Origin: Pedobacter sp.
Lineage (GTDB): Bacteria; Bacteroidota; Bacteroidia; Sphingobacteriales; Sphingobacteriaceae
Length of the DNA: 64,000 nt
Assembly: GCA_031119475.1 (NCBI GenBank)
Contig: JAVHXV010000005.1
Location: 124,001-188,000, forward strand
Reading direction: 5' to 3'
Both the position numbers and the translations under genes were made by a program. Below, piece by piece: positions 43,917 to 51,652 of this stretch. Numbering within the stretch: the first letter of the stretch is position 1; each line of letters opens with the position of its first letter. The notes beneath the pieces were generated by a model, which was given only the letters and a program-made list of their open reading frames with translations, was not told the DNA's origin and made no database searches.

Positions 43917-46367
43917 TTACTGACTTGCCCTGTTCTTGATGTCTTCGGTCGCAGTGCTTCTTTTTCTGGCCGATTTGACGTTCTGGTTGCCAAAATTGTA
44001 GTTTACAGAAAATGATGCCCTCCTGCTTAAATAGTGGTTAACTACATGGAGATTTACGTTCTGATATTGCAGTTTTCCTTCCCAATGGTTGGTGAGAAAA
44101 ATATCATCCAATCCCAACCTGATTTTTAATTTCTTATCCATTAGCGATTTCTGGACTGCCGCATTGAGCGCATATTGTGTGATGGTCGTCTGTTCTACGC
44201 CACTGATCCTTGGAGAGTTTAACCAAAAGTTAAGCTCGGCCATAAAATTCTTAGGCAGCACGAAGGATTGGGAACTGTTGAAATTATAGGCCACTTTGTT
44301 GGCTGCGTAGGCTGCTCCTTCCAAATTATTGTCATCAAATTTATTGTAGTAGACGCTCATGTTATATTGCATGCTCCAAAATTTCTTGATCTGCACGGGC
44401 ACATAGAGATTGACTGCATAGTTTTGGGCACGACCGAGGTTCTTTCGGATCACATTGACCACACGCGTTACTTCGTTCTGCTGGCTGATCTGGGTAATAA
44501 GGTCCCTGGTATCTGCATAATTGAAGGATAGCCCAATTTCTTTATAGTTATATCCGACCTCAAAATTATAGGTAAACTGCGGCTTAAGGTATGGATTTCC
44601 TTCATCCAATGCATACGGATCCATATAGAACACAAAAGGATTGAGCTGCTGGTAATTTGGCCGGTCTACCCGCCTGCTGAAAGCATATCGGATGTTTTGG
44701 TTTTTGCCGAGGGCCTGACTAACAAATACCGTTGGAAAGAGGGATAGATAATCGCGCACAACCTGATTATTGGCCGTGATCGAATTGCCCTTCGAGTGGG
44801 TATGTTCTAATCTTAGCCCCAGTTGGACCTGCCATTTTTTCCATTCCTTGGCGAAATTGGTATAGGCTGCATTAATATTTTCGTTATAGATAAAGTAATT
44901 AGATTTACCGACATCATTCTGCCACGAACCGCTAAGCATTTGTGCTGCAATCAGTTCGTTTTTAGTGGTGACATGGCTACTTTTTACGCCAATTTCCAAG
45001 TTGACGGTCTTACTGAAAGGCCAATTAAAATCAGCCTTTCCCGCAACGGCGTTGATATTTGCCCCAGTGGCATTGCGCAGCTGCGTTTCCTGCATTAATG
45101 TGCCTGTCTGATTGTAATATTGCGCATCAAAGTTTTCCTGCTTCTCATTGTTAAAATGCGAATAATCTACATCAAAAGTCAGATTTTTTCCATTTTTGTC
45201 CAGCTCACGCCTGATGTTAAAATTTGCAGTAAGGTTATTAACTGGTGATTTGGAATAGGCCAATTGGTTTACGGAGTTAGATGTTTCGACATTTGATTGG
45301 CGCTCATTGATAAAAGTCTGGCTATTGTTATTCAGGTTTGACCGGATAGCCCCCATATCCACCATCCACCCGATTACCGTGCGCTCACTGGCATAATAGT
45401 CTGCGCCAATCTTGGCCATGTAGGCTACACCAGTATTATTCCGCTGAAAGTTTTGGTCGAATGCGCTGGCCAAAGTCGGTGTAGCAGTAGTCCTTAAAAC
45501 ATTGATCGTGCTATAATTTACTTTACGGTTAAAAGCTGTGGTACCATATATATTCCATTTATCGACACGGTGATTAAGTGTAAGGCTCAATCCTGCTCGA
45601 TAGGTATCTGCTGGAAAATTTGGCTGGACCCCTTCTCCGGTATTGAGCGATAGGTTTCCATTTGTTCCAAAAGACTTGTTCCGTTTTAGCTTGATGTTGA
45701 TGATACCTGCATTTCCAGCGGCATCATATTTTGCTGATGGGCTGGTAATGAGCTCGATGCTGGCCAACTGGTCGCTGCTCATGTTGCTCAGCAAAGTGGT
45801 TACATCCGCTCCAGAGAGAAAATTCGTCTTTCCATCGATCATCACTGTAATCCCCGATTTGTTGTTCAACTTGATCTGATCATTCTGCCGATCGACCGTT
45901 ACGCCAGGGGCTTTTTCCAAAACTTCCAAGACACTGCTGCCTGCAACAATGATACTTCCTTCCACATTGATGATGGTTCTATCGGCTTTTCGTTCGACAA
46001 AAGGTTTTTTGCCCTGGACCACAACTTCATTTAATTGCTTGGTTAAACTTTCCAACCTGATTGGCGGCAATTGATGCACACCCTCTTTTAAAATAATAGG
46101 ACCTAGCTGCTTCGCCTGATAACCGATCATGTTGATCAACAAGCCATAACTTCCTGGCGATAGATTTTCGAAAGTAAATTGTCCATCAAAACCAGTTTGT
46201 ATTGTTTTGATGGCCATGCTATCAGGCAGTTTGCTCAGTTTGACCAACACATAGGCAATCCCATCCTCATTTCTAGTCATAACTTTACCTGAAATTTTGG
46301 CATTTTTTTGGGCAAAAGTGCTCCCCCACGCCAATAGGCATGCGATTAAAAAGCTAATCTTTTTCAT
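43917..46367 (-). CDS. TonB-receptor-like outer membrane beta-barrel protein
   Basis: 816 aa with signal peptide (KKISFLIACLLAWGSTFAQ). Residues 20-105 are a carboxypeptidase-regulatory-like Ig domain (ISGKVMTRNEDGIAYVLVKL). Residues 110-230 are a TonB plug domain (VLEVLEKAPGVTVDR, then GITVMIDGKTNFLSG). The remainder is a 22-strand type barrel of the OMP_b-brl_3 family, with repeated aromatic strands such as FNYADTRDLITQ. It lacks the C-terminal aromatic residue typical of many barrels (it ends DIKNRASQ). The cargo is unknown. Unlike SusC systems it has no SusD partner here. Confidence 0.9.
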   Translation of the reverse strand: MKKISFLIACLLAWGSTFAQKNAKISGKVMTRNEDGIAYVLVKLSKLPDSMAIKTIQTGFDGQFTFENLSPGSYGLLINMIGYQAKQLGPIILKEGVHQLPPIRLESLTKQLNEVVVQGKKPFVERKADRTIINVEGSIIVAGSSVLEVLEKAPGVTVDRQNDQIKLNNKSGITVMIDGKTNFLSGADVTTLLSNMSSDQLASIELITSPSAKYDAAGNAGIINIKLKRNKSFGTNGNLSLNTGEGVQPNFPADTYRAGLSLTLNHRVDKWNIYGTTAFNRKVNYSTINVLRTTATPTLASAFDQNFQRNNTGVAYMAKIGADYYASERTVIGWMVDMGAIRSNLNNNSQTFINERQSNVETSNSVNQLAYSKSPVNNLTANFNIRRELDKNGKNLTFDVDYSHFNNEKQENFDAQYYNQTGTLMQETQLRNATGANINAVAGKADFNWPFSKTVNLEIGVKSSHVTTKNELIAAQMLSGSWQNDVGKSNYFIYNENINAAYTNFAKEWKKWQVQLGLRLEHTHSKGNSITANNQVVRDYLSLFPTVFVSQALGKNQNIRYAFSRRVDRPNYQQLNPFVFYMDPYALDEGNPYLKPQFTYNFEVGYNYKEIGLSFNYADTRDLITQISQQNEVTRVVNVIRKNLGRAQNYAVNLYVPVQIKKFWSMQYNMSVYYNKFDDNNLEGAAYAANKVAYNFNSSQSFVLPKNFMAELNFWLNSPRISGVEQTTITQYALNAAVQKSLMDKKLKIRLGLDDIFLTNHWEGKLQYQNVNLHVVNHYLSRRASFSVNYNFGNQNVKSARKRSTATEDIKNRASQ

Positions 46368-46406
46368 GTTCTTTTGGGCCTTAGGCCGCTGGTTTAGATT
46401 TGGATG

Positions 46407-47975
46407 TTACTGGGGTGCCTCCACCTCACTCTTGCATTTCAATCCGTTTTCGGTCATTATCCATTCCTTGAAATCGCTATTGCTATCGCTATCGCAAGAA
46501 TAGTAGAATTGCAGGTATCGGTATACATTGTTGTTGATCATGAGGTGCGTTCCAACTGGCACTTTCAGCACAATGAATACTTCTTGGTTGCGCCAGCTGG
46601 TTTCTTTTTTCAGGTCAAAACGCGGGCTGAAAGTTAGCAGCGAATCCTGTTGATGATACCTATAGTTAATATTTCTAGCATTTTCTAAAGCCACCTGAAA
46701 AGTTTTTCCCTGCGATTCGTAGGTCTGAACCAATGTAGTCTTTTCATTATCGCTCTTTTCAATTTGAATGTGTATTTCTCTTGGCGCTTGGAAAGGATGA
46801 TCGTCATCATCATTCACCACCACTCGATCATCAAACTGCAGTTCTTTGATGCCATAATCAATGCTGTCCTGCTTGCTGAAGACCATGGTCTTGTCTACAT
46901 CGATTACATAGGTAGGATAGGAATTTATTGGTGTAGACTTTACCAGTTCTGCATGTTCCTTGAACTCAGAAGTAATTTTTGCTACATAATAGATCGTGGA
47001 ACAGACCCCAATCAGCCAAATGATCAGCAATGCAAATGAAAGGTTCCTGCTGATGGCCATTTTATTGAAGGCAACCCGCAACCCGAAGAGTACCAGTGCG
47101 AGAATCGGCACAAACAGGACCACAAATGCAGCCAGGATAATTTCCTTCCTAAAGCCTTCATTGATTACAGATAATGGAAAATAATCAAACGAATTATAAT
47201 CCCAGAAGATAAAGAAAGCAGCTATGGTAAGCAATCCGACCATACAGCCAAAACCGCATACGATAAAGGCTCCAGCAATCAACTTGCCAATGATCTTACC
47301 GGTAAAAGTCAATATCTTCCCCAGAAAGGCAAAGAATTCGGTGATGAAGTTGCCCGAGTTTTGAAAGTGGGGATTTGCAGATTTCATTTTTTCCTTAAAT
47401 GCGGCCAATTCTTCGTCAAAACTTCTTTGATAGCCATAGAGATTGGTAGCCTCGCCTTTCATTTCCATTTTTTCAGAGCGTGTAACTGCCCTTGGGGTGG
47501 CGATCCATAAGATAAGGTAGGCTAAAATTCCTGCTCCGCCTAAAAATACGACCAACAGCGCGATCAGCCTGACCCATCTGGCTTCAATATTGAGATAATG
47601 GCCCAATCCGGCGCAAACGCCTGCAATAACGCCCTCATCGGTATCCCTGTACAATTTCTTTTCTCCCGCAAATCCCATATGGTGTACATTTTCTGAAGCA
47701 GATTCTTCTTCGTGCTGAAAATCCTGAACACGGCCCATTTGTCCGATCACCGCCTGTACATCCGTAATTTCAATTACCTGGCGCTGGGTATTGGCCAAAA
47801 TCTCTACAAACATTTCGGCAATGCGGTTTTCAATGTCGGTCACGATTTCAAAATCATCAGCATTTCTGGCAAAGTGATGCTTGATCTCGTTCAGGTAACC
47901 GGTGAGCAGTTCGTAGGCATCTTCTTCAATATGGATAATCGAGTTGCCAATATTTATGATAAGTGTCTTTTTCAT
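46407..47975 (-). CDS. PspC-domain membrane protein
   Basis: 522 aa. The first 80 residues (MKKTLIINIGNSIIHIEEDA) are a conserved cytoplasmic region of this Bacteroidota family. A PspC domain lies at about residues 106-162 (KLYRDTDEGVIAGVCAGL, LGGAGILAYLILWI). Three further helices follow, then a long soluble C-terminal region of about 170 residues with charged strands (DRVVVNDDDDHPF). PspC proteins respond to envelope stress. The neighbouring padR gene 5 bases upstream points to a PadR-controlled envelope response. Confidence 0.88.
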   Translation of the reverse strand: MKKTLIINIGNSIIHIEEDAYELLTGYLNEIKHHFARNADDFEIVTDIENRIAEMFVEILANTQRQVIEITDVQAVIGQMGRVQDFQHEEESASENVHHMGFAGEKKLYRDTDEGVIAGVCAGLGHYLNIEARWVRLIALLVVFLGGAGILAYLILWIATPRAVTRSEKMEMKGEATNLYGYQRSFDEELAAFKEKMKSANPHFQNSGNFITEFFAFLGKILTFTGKIIGKLIAGAFIVCGFGCMVGLLTIAAFFIFWDYNSFDYFPLSVINEGFRKEIILAAFVVLFVPILALVLFGLRVAFNKMAISRNLSFALLIIWLIGVCSTIYYVAKITSEFKEHAELVKSTPINSYPTYVIDVDKTMVFSKQDSIDYGIKELQFDDRVVVNDDDDHPFQAPREIHIQIEKSDNEKTTLVQTYESQGKTFQVALENARNINYRYHQQDSLLTFSPRFDLKKETSWRNQEVFIVLKVPVGTHLMINNNVYRYLQFYYSCDSDSNSDFKEWIMTENGLKCKSEVEAPQ

Positions 47976-47980
47976 TGCTT

Positions 47981-48337
47981 TTAATTTGAATGCTGAGAGT
48001 CTGATTGTTTAGCTCCACGTTGTGAGGTGGTAATGGCGTATACCAATTCTTGCCAGGTCATGTCCAGTTGTTTTAGGATCTGACGGCCGTCGTCTGTAAG
48101 TACATAATATTTGCGAGGCGGACCAGAAGTAGATTCTACCCAATTGTAGGCCAATAATCCATTGTTCTTTAGTCGGGTCAACAATGGATAAAGCGTACCT
48201 TCTACAACGAGGAGTTTAGCCTGTTTAAGTTCTGCGATGATATCTGAGGCATAGATCTCACCCCTTGATATGATCAAAAGCACACAATATTCAAGTATGC
48301 CCTTGCGCATCTGTGTCTGCGTATTTTCTGCTATCAT
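47981..48337 (-). CDS. PadR-family transcriptional regulator
   Basis: 118 aa. The winged-helix PadR fold is shown by QMRKGILEYCVLLIISRGEI, YASDIIAELKQAKLLVVEGT and LYPLLTRLKNNGLLAYNWVE, then SGPPRKYYVLTDDG. It is a small PadR-s2 member with one dimerisation helix. It is the first gene before the PspC-domain gene (5-base gap) and is probably autoregulatory. The ATG lies 4 bases after the TATCTTTG promoter box, so the mRNA is probably leaderless. A palindrome at 48377-48386 is a candidate operator. Confidence 0.93.
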   Translation of the reverse strand: MIAENTQTQMRKGILEYCVLLIISRGEIYASDIIAELKQAKLLVVEGTLYPLLTRLKNNGLLAYNWVESTSGPPRKYYVLTDDGRQILKQLDMTWQELVYAITTSQRGAKQSDSQHSN

Positions 48338-48341
48338 AATA

Positions 48342-48386
48342 CAAAGATATATGCTTTATATGGTATTATGCAATACATAGTACTAT
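48342..48386 (-). promoter_or_regulatory. padR promoter with candidate operator palindrome
   Basis: On the minus strand: ATTG (48374-48371), 21-nt spacer, TATCTTTG (48349-48342), then TATT and the padR ATG. Just upstream lies ATAGTACTAT (48377-48386), a perfect 10-bp palindrome suited to a dimeric winged-helix repressor. Its use by this PadR is an inference. Confidence 0.5.
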
Positions 48387-48792
48387 AAATATTTACAACA
48401 TATTGAATATCAGATAAATAAATTTAGCTTTCGTGATTGTATAAGCAGATTAGGACATAACATGAATACTTATATGGATGTCATCAGATCTCATCATTGA
48501 TGCATAACTATGCGCCGATGTCATATTTTTATAAACGGAAAGCCAACCTGACCCAAGTTAACTACCCCAGGCTTTAGTATATTCTGATATGCTTCCATTA
48601 CAACCTCCTTGTTTATTGAAAAACAAACACATAGCAAGCAAATGGCTAAAAATTAGTACAAGAAATCTGAGGGAGTTTTATAGAAAGATTATTTTTTGCT
48701 TAAAAAAATAGAAATTATCCACATTTTAACAGCTTGTGATTCATTGGCTTAAGTTTTGTGCTGGTTAGGCATCTACCCAACACATCAACCCT

Positions 48793-48948
48793 ATGATCAT
48801 TAAATTACCCATTCCCTTTATTTATGCCAGGCATAAGGAAGCAAAAATCGCCAGACCGCTTACCTATAGCGATCGTTTGAAAACAGATCGTTTTGTAATG
48901 GTGTTATTGTTCATCCTGACTGTTATGGGTGCCATCATCATTAGCTGA
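48793..48948 (+). CDS. Possible 51-aa small membrane protein
   Basis: This open frame begins at ATG 48793 and ends at TGA 48946-48948. The product begins MIIKLPIPFIYARHKEAK, with a basic cytoplasmic stretch, and ends in one hydrophobic helix (FVMVLLFILTVMGAIIIS). The combination of a charged N-terminus and a single C-terminal helix looks like a genuine small membrane protein rather than noise. No ribosome binding site is visible, which is normal here. The 455-base gap before it (48338-48792) is AT-rich; apart from the padR control region I see nothing in it. No homologue is known to me. Confidence 0.4.
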   Translation: MIIKLPIPFIYARHKEAKIARPLTYSDRLKTDRFVMVLLFILTVMGAIIIS

Positions 48949-48963
48949 GCCATTGCTGAAAAA

Positions 48964-50106
48964 TTACAGCAATAAGGTGTCTATTCGGTGTGCCTGTACC
49001 ATATGGAGTGTGGGCGACCAGCTGAAAATGGTAAAATGGCCATCCTGTGAGGCTACCAAGGCCAAAGCGTCCTTTTGATCAAAAACAAACTGTGCTGCAG
49101 AAAGATGGCGTGTACCACCTATTTTTGCAGGATGCAAGACCTTTGGATCACCTCCTTGAACAGGCTCTGAATAGGAAATTTCCTGTATGTGCGCACTGCT
49201 GTTCGCCCTTCCGGTCTTTGCGCCAAAAGCCAACAGCTCGTATTGATCAGTAATGATGGTTGCTCCATCTATAGCGGTCAGTCCGGCCAAATGGTCTACC
49301 TCCCTTTTCAGTGCGCTTTGCCAAAATATCTCACTTGAATCTGGCCTATTTTTTCTGACTAGATCTGCAAGTCCCTTAAATGCCGGCGCCAACGCATAGC
49401 TAATGGGATGGATGACAGACTGTTCCCATTGTTGACTACCGCTCGGCACCATCAGCACTGCCCCACCACGACCGTGGGCACGCATGGATACCGCCAACTG
49501 GATCAGGATGTTAGCCGAATCGTTCCAATAAGAATGTGCCGTTAGATCTAGCAACGATAGGAGCATGGCCGGACAATCGGCTGTTACCGCACTTTTTTCT
49601 TCAACAATCTTGATCTGGTCGCCTTTTAGCACGGCAACATTGGTGTATTTTCCAAAACCATAAATCCGTCGATGCTTGATTACCAACAGGCCGGGCTCTG
49701 AAACATCTACCACAAAACAGTAATTGGGAATGTTGAGCGTAGTGCCCCAAATGTGCAGCTGATAACCATCGTGCCAAACACCGATGTGGATACCGCCACG
49801 CTCTACCCCGGGCGCCAGTTTGGTCAGCACGTTAGGATTCAAGGGCAAAGTCTGGTTAAATAGCAGTGGCTTTCCTGCCTGTTCGGGCGGAAGAAAAGCG
49901 ATCGAAATCTTAGGCGAATGCCCCTCTTCCTTCCTTAAGCTCGCCCAAAATGCGGCGTCCAGAATCGCTTCGATTACCCTTGCCGGTGGCTGGGGGGCAA
50001 GATCGACCTCTCCCTTTGCATTGGCCTCAGCAAGATGCTTTGCGAAATGCGCCTCAATACTTGGAGCTACCAATTTTGCCGCCTGATATGTTGCCCGGTT
50101 AACCAT
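48964..50106 (-). CDS. DACNV-type putative nucleotide sensor (DisA-like domain)
   Basis: The start is the ATG at 50106, which gives 380 aa beginning MVNRATYQAAKLVAPSIEAH. The frame stays open upstream only through a repeat tract, whose translation (LCSLLFVLYSLLF) must not be taken as a membrane segment. The C-terminal half resembles the diadenylate cyclase (DisA_N/DAC) fold. It has HGRGGAVLMVPSG at residues 211-223, the nucleotide motif D280-G281-A282 and T332-R333-H334, where active cyclases have an RHR triad and this has RHL. The N-terminal half is the variable part of the DACNV group, described by computational work as probable nucleotide sensors. Whether it synthesises or only binds a nucleotide is unknown. 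Confidence 0.75.
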   Translation of the reverse strand: MVNRATYQAAKLVAPSIEAHFAKHLAEANAKGEVDLAPQPPARVIEAILDAAFWASLRKEEGHSPKISIAFLPPEQAGKPLLFNQTLPLNPNVLTKLAPGVERGGIHIGVWHDGYQLHIWGTTLNIPNYCFVVDVSEPGLLVIKHRRIYGFGKYTNVAVLKGDQIKIVEEKSAVTADCPAMLLSLLDLTAHSYWNDSANILIQLAVSMRAHGRGGAVLMVPSGSQQWEQSVIHPISYALAPAFKGLADLVRKNRPDSSEIFWQSALKREVDHLAGLTAIDGATIITDQYELLAFGAKTGRANSSAHIQEISYSEPVQGGDPKVLHPAKIGGTRHLSAAQFVFDQKDALALVASQDGHFTIFSWSPTLHMVQAHRIDTLLL

Positions 50107-50167
50107 TTTACTAAGATAACTTTTACCTCCTAAATGAGCACACAGATTTGAAATGATTACACTCAGA

Positions 50168-50320
50168 TGAGAGCAAAGGGCAGAGAGCAAAGGGCAGAGA
50201 ACAAAGAGCAGAGAGTAAAGAACAAAGAGCAGAGAACAAAGAGCATAGAGTAAAGAGCATAGAGTAAAGAACAAAGATGTTAGATAGTAGATGTGAGATA
50301 ATTAGATGTGAGATGTGAGC
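50168..50320. repeat. AGAGCAAAG-type repeat tract
   Basis: More than a dozen imperfect copies of AGAGCAAAG, AGAACAAAG and AGAGTAAAG on the plus strand (to about 50275), then several AGATGTGAG copies to 50320. The word matches the tract beside mutL (33062-33122). Its minus-strand translation is hydrophobic and artificially extends the DACNV gene frame. Confidence 0.85.
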
Positions 50321-50413
50321 AAACAGATAGACCCGTTCCAATTTAACGATGTACCCTGAAGCGTAACCAATAGACTCTTGGACTTCCGGACCCATCGACT
50401 TAGAAACCCAACA

Positions 50414-50470
50414 TTCCAACCTTTCAACTTTTAACTTTTAACTTTCAACTTTTAACTTTCAACTTTTAAC
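50414..50470. repeat. CAACTTTTAACTTT repeat tract
   Basis: Alternating CAACTTT and TAACTTT words on the plus strand, about seven copies. It sits in the 439-base gap between the divergent DACNV and pirin genes. The remainder of that gap (50321-50413, 50471-50518) shows nothing else I can support. Confidence 0.8.
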
Positions 50471-50518
50471 CCTAAATACTTCTTACCCTACATCAATAAA
50501 TCTAGCCAGATAAGGCCT

Positions 50519-50526
50519 TACTTTTG
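50519..50526 (+). promoter_or_regulatory. Probable promoter -7 element of the second pirin gene
   Basis: TACTTTTG is a perfect TAnnTTTG match, 19 nt before the ATG at 50546. No -33 TTG is seen at the usual distance. Confidence 0.45.
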
Positions 50527-50545
50527 GCTAAGTAATTTAAACAAG

Positions 50546-51262
50546 ATGGCACAGACAGTATTGCATAAAGCCGATACCCGAGGGGTAGCAGATCACGGTT
50601 GGTTAAAAAGTTATCAAAGTTTCAGCTTTGCCGGATATTATAATCCTGAACGCATCAATTTCGGTGCATTAAGGGTGCTCAATGATGATATTGTTAGCGG
50701 AGGAAGAGGGTTTGGCGAGCATCCGCATGATAACATGGAAATCATATCCATTCCGTTGGAAGGAGAATTGCAGCACCGCGATAGCATGGGCAACATCGCT
50801 ACGATCAAATCTGGGGAAATTCAGGTCATGAGCGCCGGCACAGGCATCTATCATGCCGAATACAATCCAGACACCAACCATCCTGCCAAATTTCTGCAGA
50901 TCTGGGTATTTCCAAACAAAAGAAACGTTACGCCAAGATATGATCAGGTCCTGGTGGATACCAAAGGCAAAAAAAATGAATGGATACAGATCCTCTCCCC
51001 AAATCCCGATGATGCGGGTGTCTGGATCCATCAGGACGCTTGGTTCAACATGGCCAATTTTGATGCAGGCGTTTCACAGACCTATTCCTTGCACAGCCCA
51101 GACCATGGCGTCTATATTTTTGTATTGGCAGGAGAATTGGAAATTGAGGGCAGAACTTTAGCTGCCAGAGATGGCCTCGGCATTTGGGAAACCACACAAT
51201 TTGAAGTAAAGGCAACAGCCGATGCCAGGTTTCTGCTTATGGAAGTACCCATGAAATTTTAA
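50546..51262 (+). CDS. Pirin family protein, YhhW/quercetinase type
   Basis: 238 aa, close in size and sequence to E. coli YhhW, which has quercetinase activity. The metal ligands are H59 and H61 (GEHPHDNMEI), H103 and E105 (TGIYHAEYNPD). The C-terminal cupin (HGVYIFVLAGELEIEGRTLA) has no metal ligands, as in the family. It is cytosolic. A receiver-like gene follows after 6 bases, so the two are one operon. The biological substrate is not known. Confidence 0.93.
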   Translation: MAQTVLHKADTRGVADHGWLKSYQSFSFAGYYNPERINFGALRVLNDDIVSGGRGFGEHPHDNMEIISIPLEGELQHRDSMGNIATIKSGEIQVMSAGTGIYHAEYNPDTNHPAKFLQIWVFPNKRNVTPRYDQVLVDTKGKKNEWIQILSPNPDDAGVWIHQDAWFNMANFDAGVSQTYSLHSPDHGVYIFVLAGELEIEGRTLAARDGLGIWETTQFEVKATADARFLLMEVPMKF

Positions 51263-51268
51263 CAGCTG

Positions 51269-51580
51269 ATGGAAGCACAGACACCAATCGATATCCTGAT
51301 TGTGGGCACAAATCGGTCCATTATGGAAACTATCGCCAGACTGATTGACAAAGACGGGGAATGGCTGGCCACGATAGCCAACAATCAAAGCGAAGCTTTA
51401 GCGATTTGCCGGTCCAAAGATTTTGGACTGGCATTAATCGGTGCCGGCCTATCGCCGTCCGAAGAAGAGGAGCTCCAACAAGCCTGGTCTGCAAACTATC
51501 CTAACATGCCCATTGTAAAGCACTATGGTGGTGGAAGTGGCCTGTTATATGCCGAAATCTATAAAGCCTTGGGTAATTAG
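51269..51580 (+). CDS. Degenerate receiver-like protein
   Basis: 103 aa with the alternating strand and helix pattern of a CheY-like receiver: IDILIVGTNRSIMETIARLI, EALAICRSKDFGLALIGAGL, NMPIVKHYGGGSGLLYAEIY. The residues needed for phosphorylation are missing. The N-terminal acidic pair is replaced by GTN, the phospho-acceptor position reads LALIGAG and the conserved Lys is followed by HYGGGSG. It would therefore be a pseudo-receiver acting through protein contacts. It lies 6 bases downstream of the pirin gene. The stop codon begins a repeat tract. Confidence 0.72.
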   Translation: MEAQTPIDILIVGTNRSIMETIARLIDKDGEWLATIANNQSEALAICRSKDFGLALIGAGLSPSEEEELQQAWSANYPNMPIVKHYGGGSGLLYAEIYKALGN

Positions 51581-51652
51581 TTAATTAGGTGATTAGTCGA
51601 TTAGGTGATTAGGATCAACTAATTTGCAAATTAGCGAATTAGCAAATTAATA
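51574..51652. repeat. ATTAGGTGATTAG-type repeat tract
   Basis: Imperfect copies of GATTAG and ATTAGGTGATTAG from the stop of the receiver-like gene to the stop of the convergent subtilase gene. It includes a perfect 16-bp palindrome CTAATTTGCAAATTAG at 51619-51634. Both stop codons lie in or beside the tract. Confidence 0.8.

Noticed and set aside
50107..50274. Hydrophobic N-terminal extension of the DACNV gene rich in Leu, Cys and Ser
   Set aside because: It is the translation of the AGAGCAAAG repeat tract. The conserved protein starts at the ATG at 50106.
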